39,423 nucleotides of DNA from Thermoguttaceae bacterium (GCA_017550965.1 JAFZNK010000143.1:1-39423), one strand, 5' to 3'; numbered from the stretch's first letter, positions 8,150 through 16,542 are shown. The notes: generated by a model not told the origin, from the sequence alone. Numbers and translations: made by a program.

Positions 8150-9481
8150 TTAGCTTAGCCGTCCGGAGACCGCCCCCCAATAACACACGCCGCCTTTGGA
8201 CGCCGGAAACCCCAGCGCCAGGACCAGCCCCGCGTCGACTTCGCGATACGTGCGCGCGATCTTGTCGTCGACGATTCTCCCGGCTTCGTCGAGAATCGAC
8301 TCGAAAATCGACGTCGCGATTTGCTCGTCGGACCAATTCGCGCGGTCGGTCGACTCGGAGCGTTCTTCGTAGCAAAGAGCCGCGTCGTCCGCCCAACTTC
8401 GCGTCGACTCGTATCGGTAGAACCCTAACTTCGTCTTGCGACCGAGTTTGCCGTCGCGAACGAGGTTCTCGAGCGCGGGCGAACGATGCGTTCGGTCGGG
8501 AAACGCCTTGAAAAACGACCAGCCGGCGTGAAGCGAGACGTCGACGCCGATCTCGTCGATGACGCGTAGCGGCGCGCCCTCCATCCCCGTTTTCAGGCAA
8601 ATCGCCTCAAGGCGCTCCGGCGCGACTCCCGCGTCGAGCGTTTTGAGCGCTTCGTTGAGGTACGCCTGCAAAAGGCGATTGACGAGCAAGCCGGGACCGT
8701 CGCCGACGACGATCGGGATCTTCCCAATCGCCCGACCGAGCGCGGCGACTTGATCGATCGCGTCCTGCGCAGTCTCTTCGCACGGCGCGATTTCGACGAG
8801 ATTGCGCCGCGCCACCGGATGAAAGAAATGAAACGCCATGAACCGCGTTCGACTCACGAACGCGCCTGGATCGCTCGAAAGAGACGCCGCAAGTTCGGAA
8901 ACGCGCAGCGACGACGTGTTGGTCAGCAGTAAAATCGGCGCCGTCGCGCGCCCGGCGAGTTCGCGATAGAGTTTCGCCTTCAACTTGAGTTTCTCGGGAA
9001 TCGATTCGACGACGACCGGCAATTCGGCAAGCCGATCGAGCGAATCGGTCGTTTGAACAAGCTCGTCGACGCGACCGGCGACCAGCGCCCGTTCGGCGAC
9101 GTCGTCGCTCGACGCAAGACCTTGCCGCGCGCGTTGCGTCGCGTACTCGACGCGAAGCCGCTCTTTCGCGCTCTCGAGCGCGGGCGCGAACGGGTCGTAA
9201 AGCACGACGCGAACGCCGGCGCCGAGAAACGACGCCGCGATCGAAACGCCCATGAGCCCCGCCCCCGCGATTCCTACCGCGTCGGGCTTAAAGTCGACGC
9301 GCTTCGACACGCGCGGCGCGCCGGCGTTGCGTTCCTTATAAAGCGTCGCCGCAAGCGCGTCGGCGGCGTCAAAGGGCGCGTCGTCGACAAAACCAAGTTG
9401 GAACCCGCGAACATATTCTTCGGGGGACAAGCCGGACGCGGGTAAAACGGGAGAAAAAACGCTGTAACGATCGTCGGACAT
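8150..9481 (-). CDS. 3-hydroxyacyl-CoA dehydrogenase (FadB/FadJ-type, no hydratase domain)
   Basis: The product is 443 aa from ATG 9481. The longer frame is rejected because it runs through the terminator of the gene upstream. Residues about 65-250 form the NAD-binding Rossmann domain (AGAGLMGVSIA), with the catalytic-His region HFFHP and PGLLVNRLLQAY typical of the family. Two C-terminal helical 3HCDH domains follow (MEGAPLRVIDEIGVDV, KLGRKTKLGFYRYE). It oxidises 3-hydroxyacyl-CoA in fatty-acid or related acyl-CoA breakdown. The N-terminal 60 or so residues look like the tail of a multifunctional FadB-like protein, but the enoyl-CoA hydratase domain itself is absent. No clear Shine-Dalgarno site is seen. 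Confidence 0.88.
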   Translation of the reverse strand: MSDDRYSVFSPVLPASGLSPEEYVRGFQLGFVDDAPFDAADALAATLYKERNAGAPRVSKRVDFKPDAVGIAGAGLMGVSIAASFLGAGVRVVLYDPFAPALESAKERLRVEYATQRARQGLASSDDVAERALVAGRVDELVQTTDSLDRLAELPVVVESIPEKLKLKAKLYRELAGRATAPILLLTNTSSLRVSELAASLSSDPGAFVSRTRFMAFHFFHPVARRNLVEIAPCEETAQDAIDQVAALGRAIGKIPIVVGDGPGLLVNRLLQAYLNEALKTLDAGVAPERLEAICLKTGMEGAPLRVIDEIGVDVSLHAGWSFFKAFPDRTHRSPALENLVRDGKLGRKTKLGFYRYESTRSWADDAALCYEERSESTDRANWSDEQIATSIFESILDEAGRIVDDKIARTYREVDAGLVLALGFPASKGGVCYWGAVSGRLS

Positions 9482-9530
9482 AGGATGAAATAAAAAACGC
9501 GGCCGTTCGCGGAGTCGGCGCTCGGTCAAT

Positions 9531-9555
9531 AAAAAAGCCGGACGCTCGGTCCGGC
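9531..9555 (-). terminator. Intrinsic terminator after the phenylacetate-CoA ligase gene
   Basis: On the minus strand GCCGGAC / GTCCGGC (7 bp, 5-nt loop) is followed by six T's. It lies 29 nt beyond the ligase stop. Confidence 0.88.
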
Positions 9556-9583
9556 CCTTTGACAATAACTATACTGAAAACGC

Positions 9584-10906
9584 TCAGTTTTTCTTCTTGC
9601 GATTGTCGAAGACGCGCTGAATCTTGCCTTCGCTTCTCGGAAGAGAATCGGGCGCGACGAGCGTCGTCTTGAACCCGATGCCGACCGTGTCCCGGAGCTT
9701 GGCGGCAATCACGCGACGGAACGCCTCTTTCGCGGAATCGTCGTTCCAAAGCTGCGTGAACTTTTCGGGGCTGGGCTCCACGCGGACTTCGATAGTGTCC
9801 AGGCCGCTCTCGTCTTTGGCCAGGATGATCTGGTAATTGACGAGCGTCGGATCGATATCCAAAAGAATCGATTCGATCTGGCTCGGGAAGACGTTGACGC
9901 CGCGAATGATCATCATGTCGTCGGAACGGTGCGAAATGCGGTCGATACGTCGAATCGTTCGTCCGCACGCGCAGCGGTCGGGCATAATGCGCGTCATGTC
10001 GCGGGTGCGGTATCGAATAAGAGGAATACCTTCTTTGTCGAGCGTCGTGAAGACGAGTTCGCCCAGTTCGCCGTCGGGCAGCGCTTCAAGCGTGTCGGGA
10101 TCGACGATTTCCGGATAGAAATGGTCTTCAAAAATATGAATGCCGCTGTGGCAGAAGCAGTCGCCGCCCACGCCCGGCCCGGAAACTTCAGTGAGGCCGT
10201 AAATGTCGTGCGACTCGATGCCGGTTTCCGCCTCGATGACTTTGCGCATTTCGTCGCTCCACGGTTCCGCGCCGAAAACGCCGTGCTTGAGTTTGGCGTT
10301 TTCCCAATTGAACCCGATTTTGCGCGCGCGGTCGAGAATATGCAGAAAATAACTCGGCGTGCAGGCGATGACCGTCACTCCAAGATCTTGCATCAACGTG
10401 AGTTGGCGTTCGGTGTTGCCTCCGGAAATCGGAAGGACCGTGGCGCCGAGCTTCGAGCAGCCGTCGTGAAGGCCAAGACCGCCCGTGAACAGACCGTAGC
10501 CGTAGGCGACCTGGACGACGTCGTCCTCGGTGATTCCAAACATGCAAAGCGCGCGACTCACGCATTCCGACCAGGCGTCGAGGTCGTGACGCGTGTACCC
10601 CATGACGATCGGCTTGCCCGTCGTGCCGCTCGACGCGTGGAAACGAATAATGTCTCTCATCGGACGCGCGAACATGCCCGTCGGATACGTTTCGCGAAGG
10701 TCTGTCTTCTTAATAAAGGGCAACTTGACAATATCGGCGATCGATTTAATCGATTCGGGTTTGACGTTGTGTTCTTCGAGCAAATTGCGATACCAGGGAA
10801 CGCTCGAATAAACGCGTTTGAACACGTCGAGAAATTTGCGATTCTGGACGTCGCGAAGCATATGGCTGGGCATGAAGTCCGGCGCGCTTACCATGTTATA
10901 CTGCAT
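9584..10906 (-). CDS. paaK: Phenylacetate-CoA ligase family protein
   Basis: The product is 440 aa, the normal length of PaaK. ATG 10906 (MQYNMVSAPDFMPSHM) has AAAGGA upstream; the 78-residue open extension covers the leader and is not used. The adenylation motifs are present: ASSGTTGKP (ATP/P-loop), YGLTEVSGPGVG (A5-like) and the C-terminal DMMIIRGVNVFPSQIE. CACGRTIRRIDR carries the Cys pair common in this family. It would convert phenylacetate or another aryl acid to the CoA thioester using ATP. No other paa genes are in the window, so the true substrate may differ; many anaerobes use paralogues linked to aromatic amino-acid 2-oxoacid metabolism. A promoter and an attenuator-like leader lie upstream. 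Confidence 0.9.
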   Translation of the reverse strand: MQYNMVSAPDFMPSHMLRDVQNRKFLDVFKRVYSSVPWYRNLLEEHNVKPESIKSIADIVKLPFIKKTDLRETYPTGMFARPMRDIIRFHASSGTTGKPIVMGYTRHDLDAWSECVSRALCMFGITEDDVVQVAYGYGLFTGGLGLHDGCSKLGATVLPISGGNTERQLTLMQDLGVTVIACTPSYFLHILDRARKIGFNWENAKLKHGVFGAEPWSDEMRKVIEAETGIESHDIYGLTEVSGPGVGGDCFCHSGIHIFEDHFYPEIVDPDTLEALPDGELGELVFTTLDKEGIPLIRYRTRDMTRIMPDRCACGRTIRRIDRISHRSDDMMIIRGVNVFPSQIESILLDIDPTLVNYQIILAKDESGLDTIEVRVEPSPEKFTQLWNDDSAKEAFRRVIAAKLRDTVGIGFKTTLVAPDSLPRSEGKIQRVFDNRKKKN

Positions 10907-10943
10907 GTGCAAATCCTTTGCGAACGAGATTTCCGTTCGGCGC

Positions 10944-10969
10944 GCCGACGCCGCTTCCGGGGCGTCGGC
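10944..10969 (-). promoter_or_regulatory. Leader hairpin 2 upstream of paaK
   Basis: GCCGACGCC and GGCGTCGGC form a perfect 9-bp stem with an 8-nt loop, just before the ligase ribosome site. The GTCGGC arm could alternatively pair with the GCCGAC in the loop of the upstream terminator hairpin, so a switch between structures is conceivable. Confidence 0.5.
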
Positions 10970-10985
10970 ATATAAAATTAACGTT

Positions 10986-11024
10986 AAAAAATTTCCCGAC
11001 GTTTGTCGGCGGGGACGTCGGGAA
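10986..11024 (-). terminator. Attenuator-like terminator inside the paaK leader
   Basis: On the minus strand TTCCCGACG pairs with CGTCGGGAA (9 bp, 14-nt loop) and is followed by a run of six T's. It lies between the probable promoter (11040-11067) and the coding start (10906). No minus-strand gene lies upstream for it to serve, so it most likely controls read-through into paaK. Confidence 0.65.
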
Positions 11025-11039
11025 GTCGTCGACCATGTT

Positions 11040-11067
11040 AGTATACGGGGAACCGTTAAATTGTAAA
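11040..11067 (-). promoter_or_regulatory. Sigma-70-type promoter of paaK
   Basis: The minus strand carries TTTACA, 16 nt, then TATACT. Transcription would start near 11033 and give a leader of about 125 nt. Confidence 0.65.
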
Positions 11068-11237
11068 GTAAGGGCGCGGAGGGGAGGAAGGCGTAAAAGA
11101 ACGTCGAAACCGCTAAAAAAACGCCGCTCAGACGGCCCAAACCCGAAGGTTGACACTATTTCAACGGGATTCGGCGCGTTTTTTGGGCCTTTTTTTAAAA
11201 AAAATGTAGAAATTTGCGATTTTTTTAGGCTTTAACG

Positions 11238-11264
11238 TTGACGTCGCTGATTTAAACGTATAAA
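11238..11264 (+). promoter_or_regulatory. Possible promoter of the HU gene
   Basis: TTGACG is followed after 15 nt by TATAAA within an AT-rich stretch of the paaK-HU divergent region. The spacing is short, so this is tentative. The leader would be close to 190 nt. Nothing else is recognised in 11068-11455. Confidence 0.35.
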
Positions 11265-11455
11265 AATATACATCGTTCGAAGCGACGAGCCGATAATTAA
11301 CGGCTTTCGCAACGAAAACGCGTTTTACGCGACGGCCCCGCGTCGGTTTCGGAGCTCTGTCGTTACCGTTGACGGCATGGAATCGGCGCAGACGTTCGGC
11401 CCGCGTTTACAAACCTCATCCGCATCACCATCGCTTCTGATAAAGGATTATTTTA

Positions 11456-11809
11456 ATGGCGAAAGAAAAGAAAGCCGCTAAGTGCGCCAAGGACTGCGCC
11501 TGCAAGCCCCTGACCAAGACGCAAATGATTCAAGTTCTTGCCGAGAAAACCTCGTTGAGCAAGAAAGACGTCACCGCCGTCGTCGACCAACTCGGCGACT
11601 TGATCAAGAGCGAGCTCGGCAAAGGAACCAAAGCCAGCTTCACGCTCCCCGGTCTCATCAAGATCGAGAAACAATTCGTCGCGGCTAAGCCCGGCCAAAA
11701 GAACGTTCCGGATCCGTTCCACCCCGGCAAGACCATCGATCGTCCCGCCAAGCCGGAACACTACAAGATCAAGGTCAAGGCTCTCAAGGCCCTCAAAGAC
11801 ATGGCGTGA
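11456..11809 (+). CDS. HU-family DNA-binding protein
   Basis: The product is 117 aa. After a Lys/Cys-rich head (KKAAKCAKDCACKP, 5-18) comes the HU fold: helices TKTQMIQVLAEKTSLSKKDV and VVDQLGDLIKSELG, then ASFTLPGLIKIEKQ and a beta-arm with the usual Pro (NVPDPFHPGKTI). It binds and bends DNA in the nucleoid. It is slightly longer than typical 90-aa HU because of the head and a Lys-rich tail. AAAGGA precedes ATG 11456. It is monocistronic, with a strong terminator after it. The four-Cys head is unusual. Confidence 0.9.
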   Translation: MAKEKKAAKCAKDCACKPLTKTQMIQVLAEKTSLSKKDVTAVVDQLGDLIKSELGKGTKASFTLPGLIKIEKQFVAAKPGQKNVPDPFHPGKTIDRPAKPEHYKIKVKALKALKDMA

Positions 11810-11842
11810 TTCAAGCGTAAATAGCGTTTGATCTCCAATCGT

Positions 11843-11880
11843 AAAAAGCGCGTCGTTCGTAAGAGCGGCGCGCTTTTTTT
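11843..11880 (+). terminator. Terminator of the HU gene
   Basis: AAAAAGCGCG pairs with CGCGCTTTTT, followed by further T's. Confidence 0.85.
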
Positions 11881-11922
11881 GTCGGCGAAAAACCCGCGAT
11901 TAGAAAATACGCGACGCGCGAC

Positions 11923-11951
11923 TTGACAAATTCGGGGCGCCGTACTAAACT
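11923..11951 (+). promoter_or_regulatory. Promoter of pyrH
   Basis: TTGACA is followed, after exactly 17 nt, by TAAACT. It lies about 95 nt before the pyrH start. Confidence 0.75.
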
Positions 11952-12047
11952 AGCGCTAATTTGAACGCGTCGATGAAATCAAATTCACGCTCGACCGCCG
12001 ACGTACGATATTTTCGAGCTTTCTAAACCGTGAAGAAGGAGCGCCTC

Positions 12048-12794
12048 ATGCAAAATAACGCCGAAGAAAACGTCTTAACGCCCGTCAAAAGAATCGTACT
12101 CAAGATCTCCGGCGAGAGCTTTTGCCCCGCGAACGAACGCGGCATCTCGATGGACTCCGTCAACAAACTCGCCGCGCAAATTGCGAACGTCGCCAAAACG
12201 GGCGTTCAGGTCGCGGTCGTCATGGGGGGCGGCAATATTCTTCGCGGCGCGCAGTTCAAAGCGTCCGACGGCGCGTCGTCGATTCAGGAGGCGACCGCGC
12301 ACTACATGGGCATGTTGGCGACGGTCATCAACGGCTCCGCGCTCCACGACGCGTTGGAAGCGCAGGGCCAGCCGACGCGGCTCATGACCGCGATTAAGAT
12401 GGACGTCGTCGCGGAGCCGTATATTCGCCGACGCGCGTTGCGGCACCTGGAAAAAGGGCGCGTCGTCATTCTCTCGGGCGGCATGGGCACGCCGTTTGTC
12501 ACCACCGACACCGCCGCCGCTCAGCGCGCGCTCGAGCTTCAGGCGGATTTCCTCTTCAAAGCGACGAAAGTCGACGGGGTCTATTCGGCGGACCCGAACA
12601 AAGATCCTAACGCCGTCTTCTATCCGAATCTTACGTTCGACGAAGCGATCTCGCAAAATCTGCGCGTCATGGACCAGGAAGCGTTCGCCAAATGCCACGA
12701 TCACGGCATGCCGATCATGATCTTTAATTTCCGCGTGGAAGGAAATCTCGAACGCGCCGTGCGCGGCGAACACGTCGGCACGATTATCCGATAA
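12048..12794 (+). CDS. pyrH: UMP kinase
   Basis: The product is 248 aa, typical for the bacterial hexameric UMP kinase (amino-acid kinase fold). The frame can start at GTG 12030, but that codon overlaps the ribosome site AAGGAG, which is 6 nt before ATG 12048; the ATG is taken. Visible motifs are LKISGESF (phosphate-binding Lys), [11 protein letters not shown], the UMP-binding part [50 protein letters not shown] and the C-terminal [16 protein letters not shown]. It phosphorylates UMP to UDP with ATP in pyrimidine synthesis. The usual partners (tsf, frr) are not adjacent; it stands alone between HU and a repeat-filled gap. Confidence 0.97.
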   Translation: MQNNAEENVLTPVKRIVLKISGESFCPANERGISMDSVNKLAAQIANVAKTGVQVAVVMGGGNILRGAQFKASDGASSIQEATAHYMGMLATVINGSALHDALEAQGQPTRLMTAIKMDVVAEPYIRRRALRHLEKGRVVILSGGMGTPFVTTDTAAAQRALELQADFLFKATKVDGVYSADPNKDPNAVFYPNLTFDEAISQNLRVMDQEAFAKCHDHGMPIMIFNFRVEGNLERAVRGEHVGTIIR

Positions 12795-12800
12795 TAATCA

Positions 12801-12827
12801 AGCCGGGGTCGCAAGGCCCCGGATGGC
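12801..12827 (+). repeat. R1 palindromic repeat plus trailing modules
   Basis: AGCCGGGGTCG / CCCCGGATGGC is a GC-rich palindrome immediately after the pyrH stop. It is followed at 12827-12895 by GTCGATTAACGCGTCGCCA and two partial inverted halves ending TTGGCCATCCGGG, so the gap to 13024 is filled by the mosaic repeat. It could also act as the pyrH transcript end. Confidence 0.7.
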
Positions 12828-13024
12828 GTCGATTAACGCGTCGCCATAACTCTTGGCCATCCGGGGAGCGTCGCCATAACTCTTGGCCATCCGGGCACTG
12901 CAGGCAAACGAGGCGACGCTTTGATTTTACTCGGCTCTTACGAGCCGATTGACCGCCGTTTCGTAACGGCGGCTTTGCGCGTTTCGCGAGAAACGCGACG
13001 CGTAAATCGTTTCTATCTTGGAAT

Positions 13025-13792
13025 TTACGCCTCTGGATTCAACAATACGATTCGACATCCGTTGTACGGATACGGGCGCAGACACGCGTCGCTCCCGCGA
13101 TACGCGGATCGGCAGCTGCCGGGCCCGTCGTTCCAACTGCCGCCGCGGAGAACGCGACGCCGTCCGGTCGCCGGACCGGTCGGATCCGTCTGAGGCTCGG
13201 TCGAAGAAAACCCGTAGAAATCGGCGCAAAATTCCCAGACGTTTCCGTGCATATCTGTCAGTCCCCACGCGTTGGCGGGGTACGAGCCGACTTCGGTCGT
13301 CTTGCGGAGCCAGGGGCCGGGGACGTTCGTTCCAAACGCGTAGTTCCCGTCGCAATTCGCCTGCGTTCCGTCGCAGACGTCGCCAAACGAAAACTCGGTC
13401 GTCGTTCCGGCGCGACACGCGTATTCCCACTGCGCTTCGGTCGGAAGCGCGAATTTCAACCCCTCGGGCGCGACGCCAAGTTCGTTAAGTTTCGCGACAA
13501 ACGCGTCGGCGTCGACCGCCATAATCGAATCGACGGGCAAATTCTCGCCGACAAACTTACTCGGATTCGAGCCGACGACCGCGCGCCAAAGAGCCTGGGT
13601 AACGGGCGTTTCCAAAATCCAAAACCCTTTGGTCAACGTAACTTCGTGCGCGCCGTGATCGCACGCGGTTCCGCCCATCGTAAACGTTCCGGCGGGCGCG
13701 TAACGAAATTTACATGAAACGCCGTTGATCGTCAGTTCGTTACAAGTTCCAGCCTGTTGACCTTCCGACCAATTCGCGTTGTTTGTCGACAT
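13025..13792 (-). CDS. FGE-sulfatase (SUMF1)-fold protein
   Basis: The product is 255 aa with no signal peptide; ATG 13792 has AGAGGA upstream. The formylglycine-generating-enzyme fold is shown by AGTFTMGG, HEVTLTKGFWILETPVTQ, LPTEAQWEYACRAGT, WGLTDMHGNVWEFCADFYG and RRVLRGGSWNDGPGSCR...GCRIVL. The paired catalytic Cys of true FGE (LCHxxYCxRY region) are not present; the sequence there is GGSWNDGPGSCRSAYRG. It is therefore probably a non-FGE member, such as a binding, regulatory or modification protein. The same fold serves as the variable target of diversity-generating retroelements. It is bounded on both sides by dispersed repeats. Confidence 0.82.
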   Translation of the reverse strand: MSTNNANWSEGQQAGTCNELTINGVSCKFRYAPAGTFTMGGTACDHGAHEVTLTKGFWILETPVTQALWRAVVGSNPSKFVGENLPVDSIMAVDADAFVAKLNELGVAPEGLKFALPTEAQWEYACRAGTTTEFSFGDVCDGTQANCDGNYAFGTNVPGPWLRKTTEVGSYPANAWGLTDMHGNVWEFCADFYGFSSTEPQTDPTGPATGRRRVLRGGSWNDGPGSCRSAYRGSDACLRPYPYNGCRIVLLNPEA

Positions 13793-13906
13793 ATTCTATC
13801 CTCTGTTTCTGGAAAAGTTTGCTCATATGAATCCGCGCGACGCCCTAAGCGTCGTATCCGTCGTCTGCAGACGGCGGCTCACGTCCGCAGCGACTGGCGT
13901 CGTACA

Positions 13907-13973
13907 GCGACCAACGGGAGCGGTTCCAAAATCTCCGCGCGGAAGCGCGAACCGCCAGTCCGGCTTCGGACCG
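13907..13973 (+). repeat. Dispersed repeat R2, copy 2
   Basis: GCGACCAACGGGAGCG, then CGCGCGGAAGCGCGAACCG and AGTCCG...TCGGACCG. The blocks and order match 1670-1723 and the inverse of 35041-35106. The copy runs into the long hairpin next to the cysteine desulfurase stop. Confidence 0.7.
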
Positions 13974-13997
13974 CGAACCGCCGGTCCGAAGCCGGAC
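13958..13997 (-). terminator. 16-bp hairpin abutting the cysteine desulfurase stop
   Basis: GTCCGGCTTCGGACCG (13958-13973) and CGGTCCGAAGCCGGAC (13982-13997) form a perfect 16-bp stem with an 8-nt loop directly behind the stop codon. There is no T-run, so it may stabilise the 3' end or be part of the repeat family; the same CGGTCCGAAGCCGGAC occurs at the Rpn flanks. Confidence 0.55.
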
Positions 13998-15245
13998 CTA
14001 TTCGATCGGTTCGGCTTTGTCGTTATCCCATTTGCACGACGTATAGCGCACGGCGGCGACGACTTCGACAAACGCTTCGATCGCGCGGTCGACGTCCTCG
14101 TCGGTCGTGTATCGACTCAAGCTGAATCGGAAATTGCCCTGCAACGCCCCGGACGGAACCTGCATCGCAGAAAGAACGTGCGACGGCTCGAGCGACCCGG
14201 ACGTGCACGCGGATCCGCTCGACACGCACACGCCGCGTTCGGACATGAGCATGAGAATCGCCTCCCCTTCCGCGCCGTAAACGGCGACGTTAAGCGTGTT
14301 AGGCGTTCTCGGCGCGTTCTTGCCGTTCACGATCAAATACGGAACGCGCGTTTCGAGCGCGTCCTGGAGCCGATCGCGCATTTTCGCCATGCGCTCCCCG
14401 CGTTCGACAATCGAGTCCGCTTCAAGATCAAGCGCTTTGGCTAGTCCCATAATATACGGGACGTTTTCGGTGCCCGCGCGGCGCCCTTTTTCCTGATGGC
14501 CGCCGATCATAAAATGTTCAAACGCGGTTCCGCGCTTAATATACAACACGCCGATTCCTTTGGGAGCGTGGATTTTATGCCCGCTGAACGAGAGCATGTC
14601 GACAAGTCCAAACGCGCCCGTCGAAGCGTCTCCGGACCCGACTTTGCTCAAGTCGATCGGGAGTTTCGTGACCGACTGCGTCGCGTCGACGTGAAAGACG
14701 ATTTTCGGATCCGTTTGTTTAGCCAGTCGCGCAAGTTTTTCGATCGGAAAGACCGCGCCCGTCTCGTTGTTCGCGTGCATAATCGACACGACCGCCGTCT
14801 TGCCCGGCTGGAGCGCCTGAACGTATTCGCGAAGATTCAACTTGCCGTCGCGATCGACGCCGATCCAGGAGACTTCGTATCCGTCTTTTTCAAGTTGTTT
14901 GCACACTTCAAGAACCGCCGGATGCTCCACGCGCGTCGTAACGATATGGCGGCGTTTGGGATCGGCTTTAAGCGCCGCGCGCAGACCCCCGACGAGCGCG
15001 GCGTTGTTGCTTTCGGTCGCGCACGACGTAAAGACGATCTCGTCCGGATTGGCGGCGCCAAGACGACTGGCGATAAGTTCGCGAGCCGCCGTAATTTCAC
15101 GCGCCAACGCCGACGCCGGCGCGTACATGGAACTCGGGTTCCAGTATTTGGTTTCCAAATACGGACGCATTGCGTCGACGACCTCCGGCGCGATCGCCGT
15201 CGTCGCGTTGTTGTCTAAATATACGAATTGATTGACGTCCGCCAT
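13998..15245 (-). CDS. nifS: Cysteine desulfurase, NifS/IscS type
   Basis: The product is 415 aa. The open frame reaches 15509, but ATG 15245 (MADVNQFVYLDNNATT) has GGAGG 5 nt upstream. Class V PLP motifs are visible: YLDNNATT, TSCATESNN, HANNETGAVFPIE, HVDATQSVTKLP, the PLP lysine in SFSGHKIHAPKGIG, RRAGTENVPYIMG, and the catalytic Cys loop GVCVSSGSACTSGSLEPSHVL. The loop with SGSACTSG is typical of group I enzymes. It removes sulfur from cysteine for Fe-S clusters or tRNA thiolation. No iscU or nifU scaffold gene follows in the window. A TATAAT box lies 38 nt before the start. Confidence 0.94.
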   Translation of the reverse strand: MADVNQFVYLDNNATTAIAPEVVDAMRPYLETKYWNPSSMYAPASALAREITAARELIASRLGAANPDEIVFTSCATESNNAALVGGLRAALKADPKRRHIVTTRVEHPAVLEVCKQLEKDGYEVSWIGVDRDGKLNLREYVQALQPGKTAVVSIMHANNETGAVFPIEKLARLAKQTDPKIVFHVDATQSVTKLPIDLSKVGSGDASTGAFGLVDMLSFSGHKIHAPKGIGVLYIKRGTAFEHFMIGGHQEKGRRAGTENVPYIMGLAKALDLEADSIVERGERMAKMRDRLQDALETRVPYLIVNGKNAPRTPNTLNVAVYGAEGEAILMLMSERGVCVSSGSACTSGSLEPSHVLSAMQVPSGALQGNFRFSLSRYTTDEDVDRAIEAFVEVVAAVRYTSCKWDNDKAEPIE

Positions 15246-15282
15246 AATAGCCTCCGTTAAGTGTCTCTTAAAACGTCGGGAT

Positions 15283-15288
15283 ATTATA
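15283..15288 (-). promoter_or_regulatory. Probable -10 box of the cysteine desulfurase gene
   Basis: The minus strand reads TATAAT 38 nt before the start codon. No good -35 element is seen at 16-18 nt, so a regulator or another contact may be needed. Confidence 0.45.
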
Positions 15289-15474
15289 CCCCCTTTTCCA
15301 TTATTGAACAGGCGGCGACGCCAGCCGAACGCGCAGACAAAAAAGGCGACGCCATAGCGCAGAATACGCGGAATTGAGCGACGCGTAAAAGCAAAGAAAC
15401 AACGACGACGCGTCGCCCCGCCGCAGGCGGAAAGCCGCCTCCATTGGGGGCGGACAAAACTGACGATCATGGAG

Positions 15475-15600
15475 GCGCCAAAACGCAAAACTGGAGCCGC
15501 AGGCGGCATGGCGCTTCTTGAAACCGCCGCTCGTTGGCGGCTCGGTCGCCCGAACGCCGCAGGCGGCGTCGATCAACGCAACGGTCCGAAGCCGGACGCG
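15475..15600 (+). repeat. R4 mosaic repeat, left flank of the Rpn gene
   Basis: Modules in order: GCGCCAAAACGCAAAACTGG, GCCGCAGGCGGCATGGCG, CTTCTTGAAACCGCCGCTCG, GGCGGCTCGGTCGCCCGAAC, GCCGCAGGCGG, CGTCGATCAACGCA, CGGTCCGAAGCCGGAC. The same modules, in partly permuted order but the same direction, lie at 16543-16656. The rest of the 15246-15618 gap (15300-15470) is built of further fragments of the same type and shows no gene. Confidence 0.75.
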
Positions 15601-15618
15601 CGGAACGCTTCCCCGTTC

Positions 15619-16476
15619 CTATTTTTCTTCTGAATCAAGCCAAATCCTGACGTCGGCGACGTTGACGCGCAAGATTCTCGCGATCGTTTCGTCGTCCAGT
15701 CCTTCCACGCGCATATTCGCGGCGTTTTCTTTCAAAGTTTCCAGGCGACCTTCCATAAGACCTTCCGCTCTGCCTTCGTCTCTTGCGACGGCCATGTCGT
15801 TTCCGTAATCGTATTCCGCTTTTTGCTGGACGCGGATTTGCTCGCGGAGTTTCTCGTCTGCGTTTAATTGACAAATTGCGTCGATCGCTTTGTTAATCAT
15901 GGGATTCTCCGTTCGTTTTCTAACTATGTCTAACGCTTCTTCCGACTCCGCCTTGATTATCTCCATCCACTCCTGTACTCGATCGCCGGATATCAACTCC
16001 TTAGGAACTTTGGGCAGTTCGAAAACATGAATCGACAACTTGTCCGTCAGCAATTCGTGACGTTCGTTTTCAAGTATGGAAAAAGAAGAATGATAATCTT
16101 TGCAGTTGAAATAATTGAATCCAAGAACGTTGACAGAATACGTCTGATCAAGTTCTTCGTATTTGCTCCCCGATTCAAAGCCGTCTCCGTAAAGTTTGCT
16201 CCAGTAGTACAAGACGCGTTCGGAACTGAATCCCGACTTCTGCGCTTGCATTTCGACGTTGTAACGTCGATTAGCGGTTCTCACGTGAACGTCAAATCGA
16301 CTGAATTTGCCGTTGGCCGCGTCGGGAACGTCTTCCGAACTCATGACTTTAATTGAATCCGCGTCCGTAAGATTCAAATCGAGCGAATCGTTAAGAAACG
16401 CCTTAAGAACGTCTTGATTACGAACGAACAACGCTTTGAAAACAACGTCGTGAGAGGCGGAAATGAAATCGTTCAT
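15619..16476 (-). CDS. Rpn-family PD-(D/E)XK nuclease / putative transposase
   Basis: The product is 285 aa. ATG 16476 has AAGGAG upstream; the 33 residues before it are repeat-encoded. The start MNDFISASHDVVFKALF and FLNDSLDLNLTDADSIKV are typical of Rpn/PDDEXK transposase-like proteins. The nuclease core is SRFDVHVRTANRRYNVEMQ (D near residue 60, E-x-Q about 16 residues on), followed by SERVLYYWSKLYGDGF. The C-terminal third is charged and helical (DEGRAEGLMEGRLETLKENA) and ends in a small helical motif ARILRVNVADVRIWL. Family members promote RecA-independent recombination and spread in many copies. Here the gene sits between two direct copies of the R4 repeat. Confidence 0.85.
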   Translation of the reverse strand: MNDFISASHDVVFKALFVRNQDVLKAFLNDSLDLNLTDADSIKVMSSEDVPDAANGKFSRFDVHVRTANRRYNVEMQAQKSGFSSERVLYYWSKLYGDGFESGSKYEELDQTYSVNVLGFNYFNCKDYHSSFSILENERHELLTDKLSIHVFELPKVPKELISGDRVQEWMEIIKAESEEALDIVRKRTENPMINKAIDAICQLNADEKLREQIRVQQKAEYDYGNDMAVARDEGRAEGLMEGRLETLKENAANMRVEGLDDETIARILRVNVADVRIWLDSEEK

Positions 16477-16542
16477 ATCTTGGTCTCCTTTAGTCGTTAT
16501 TATAACGTCGATTGGAGCGACCGTCAACATGGACGATCGAAG

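Noticed and set aside
9482..9565. N-terminal extension of the 3-hydroxyacyl-CoA dehydrogenase
   Set aside because: It would be encoded by the intrinsic terminator of the ligase gene and has no family resemblance.
10896..11036. A leader peptide in the paaK leader with Phe codons
   Set aside because: Its ATG would lie at or just upstream of the predicted transcription start and has no ribosome site; the Phe codons come simply from the T-run.
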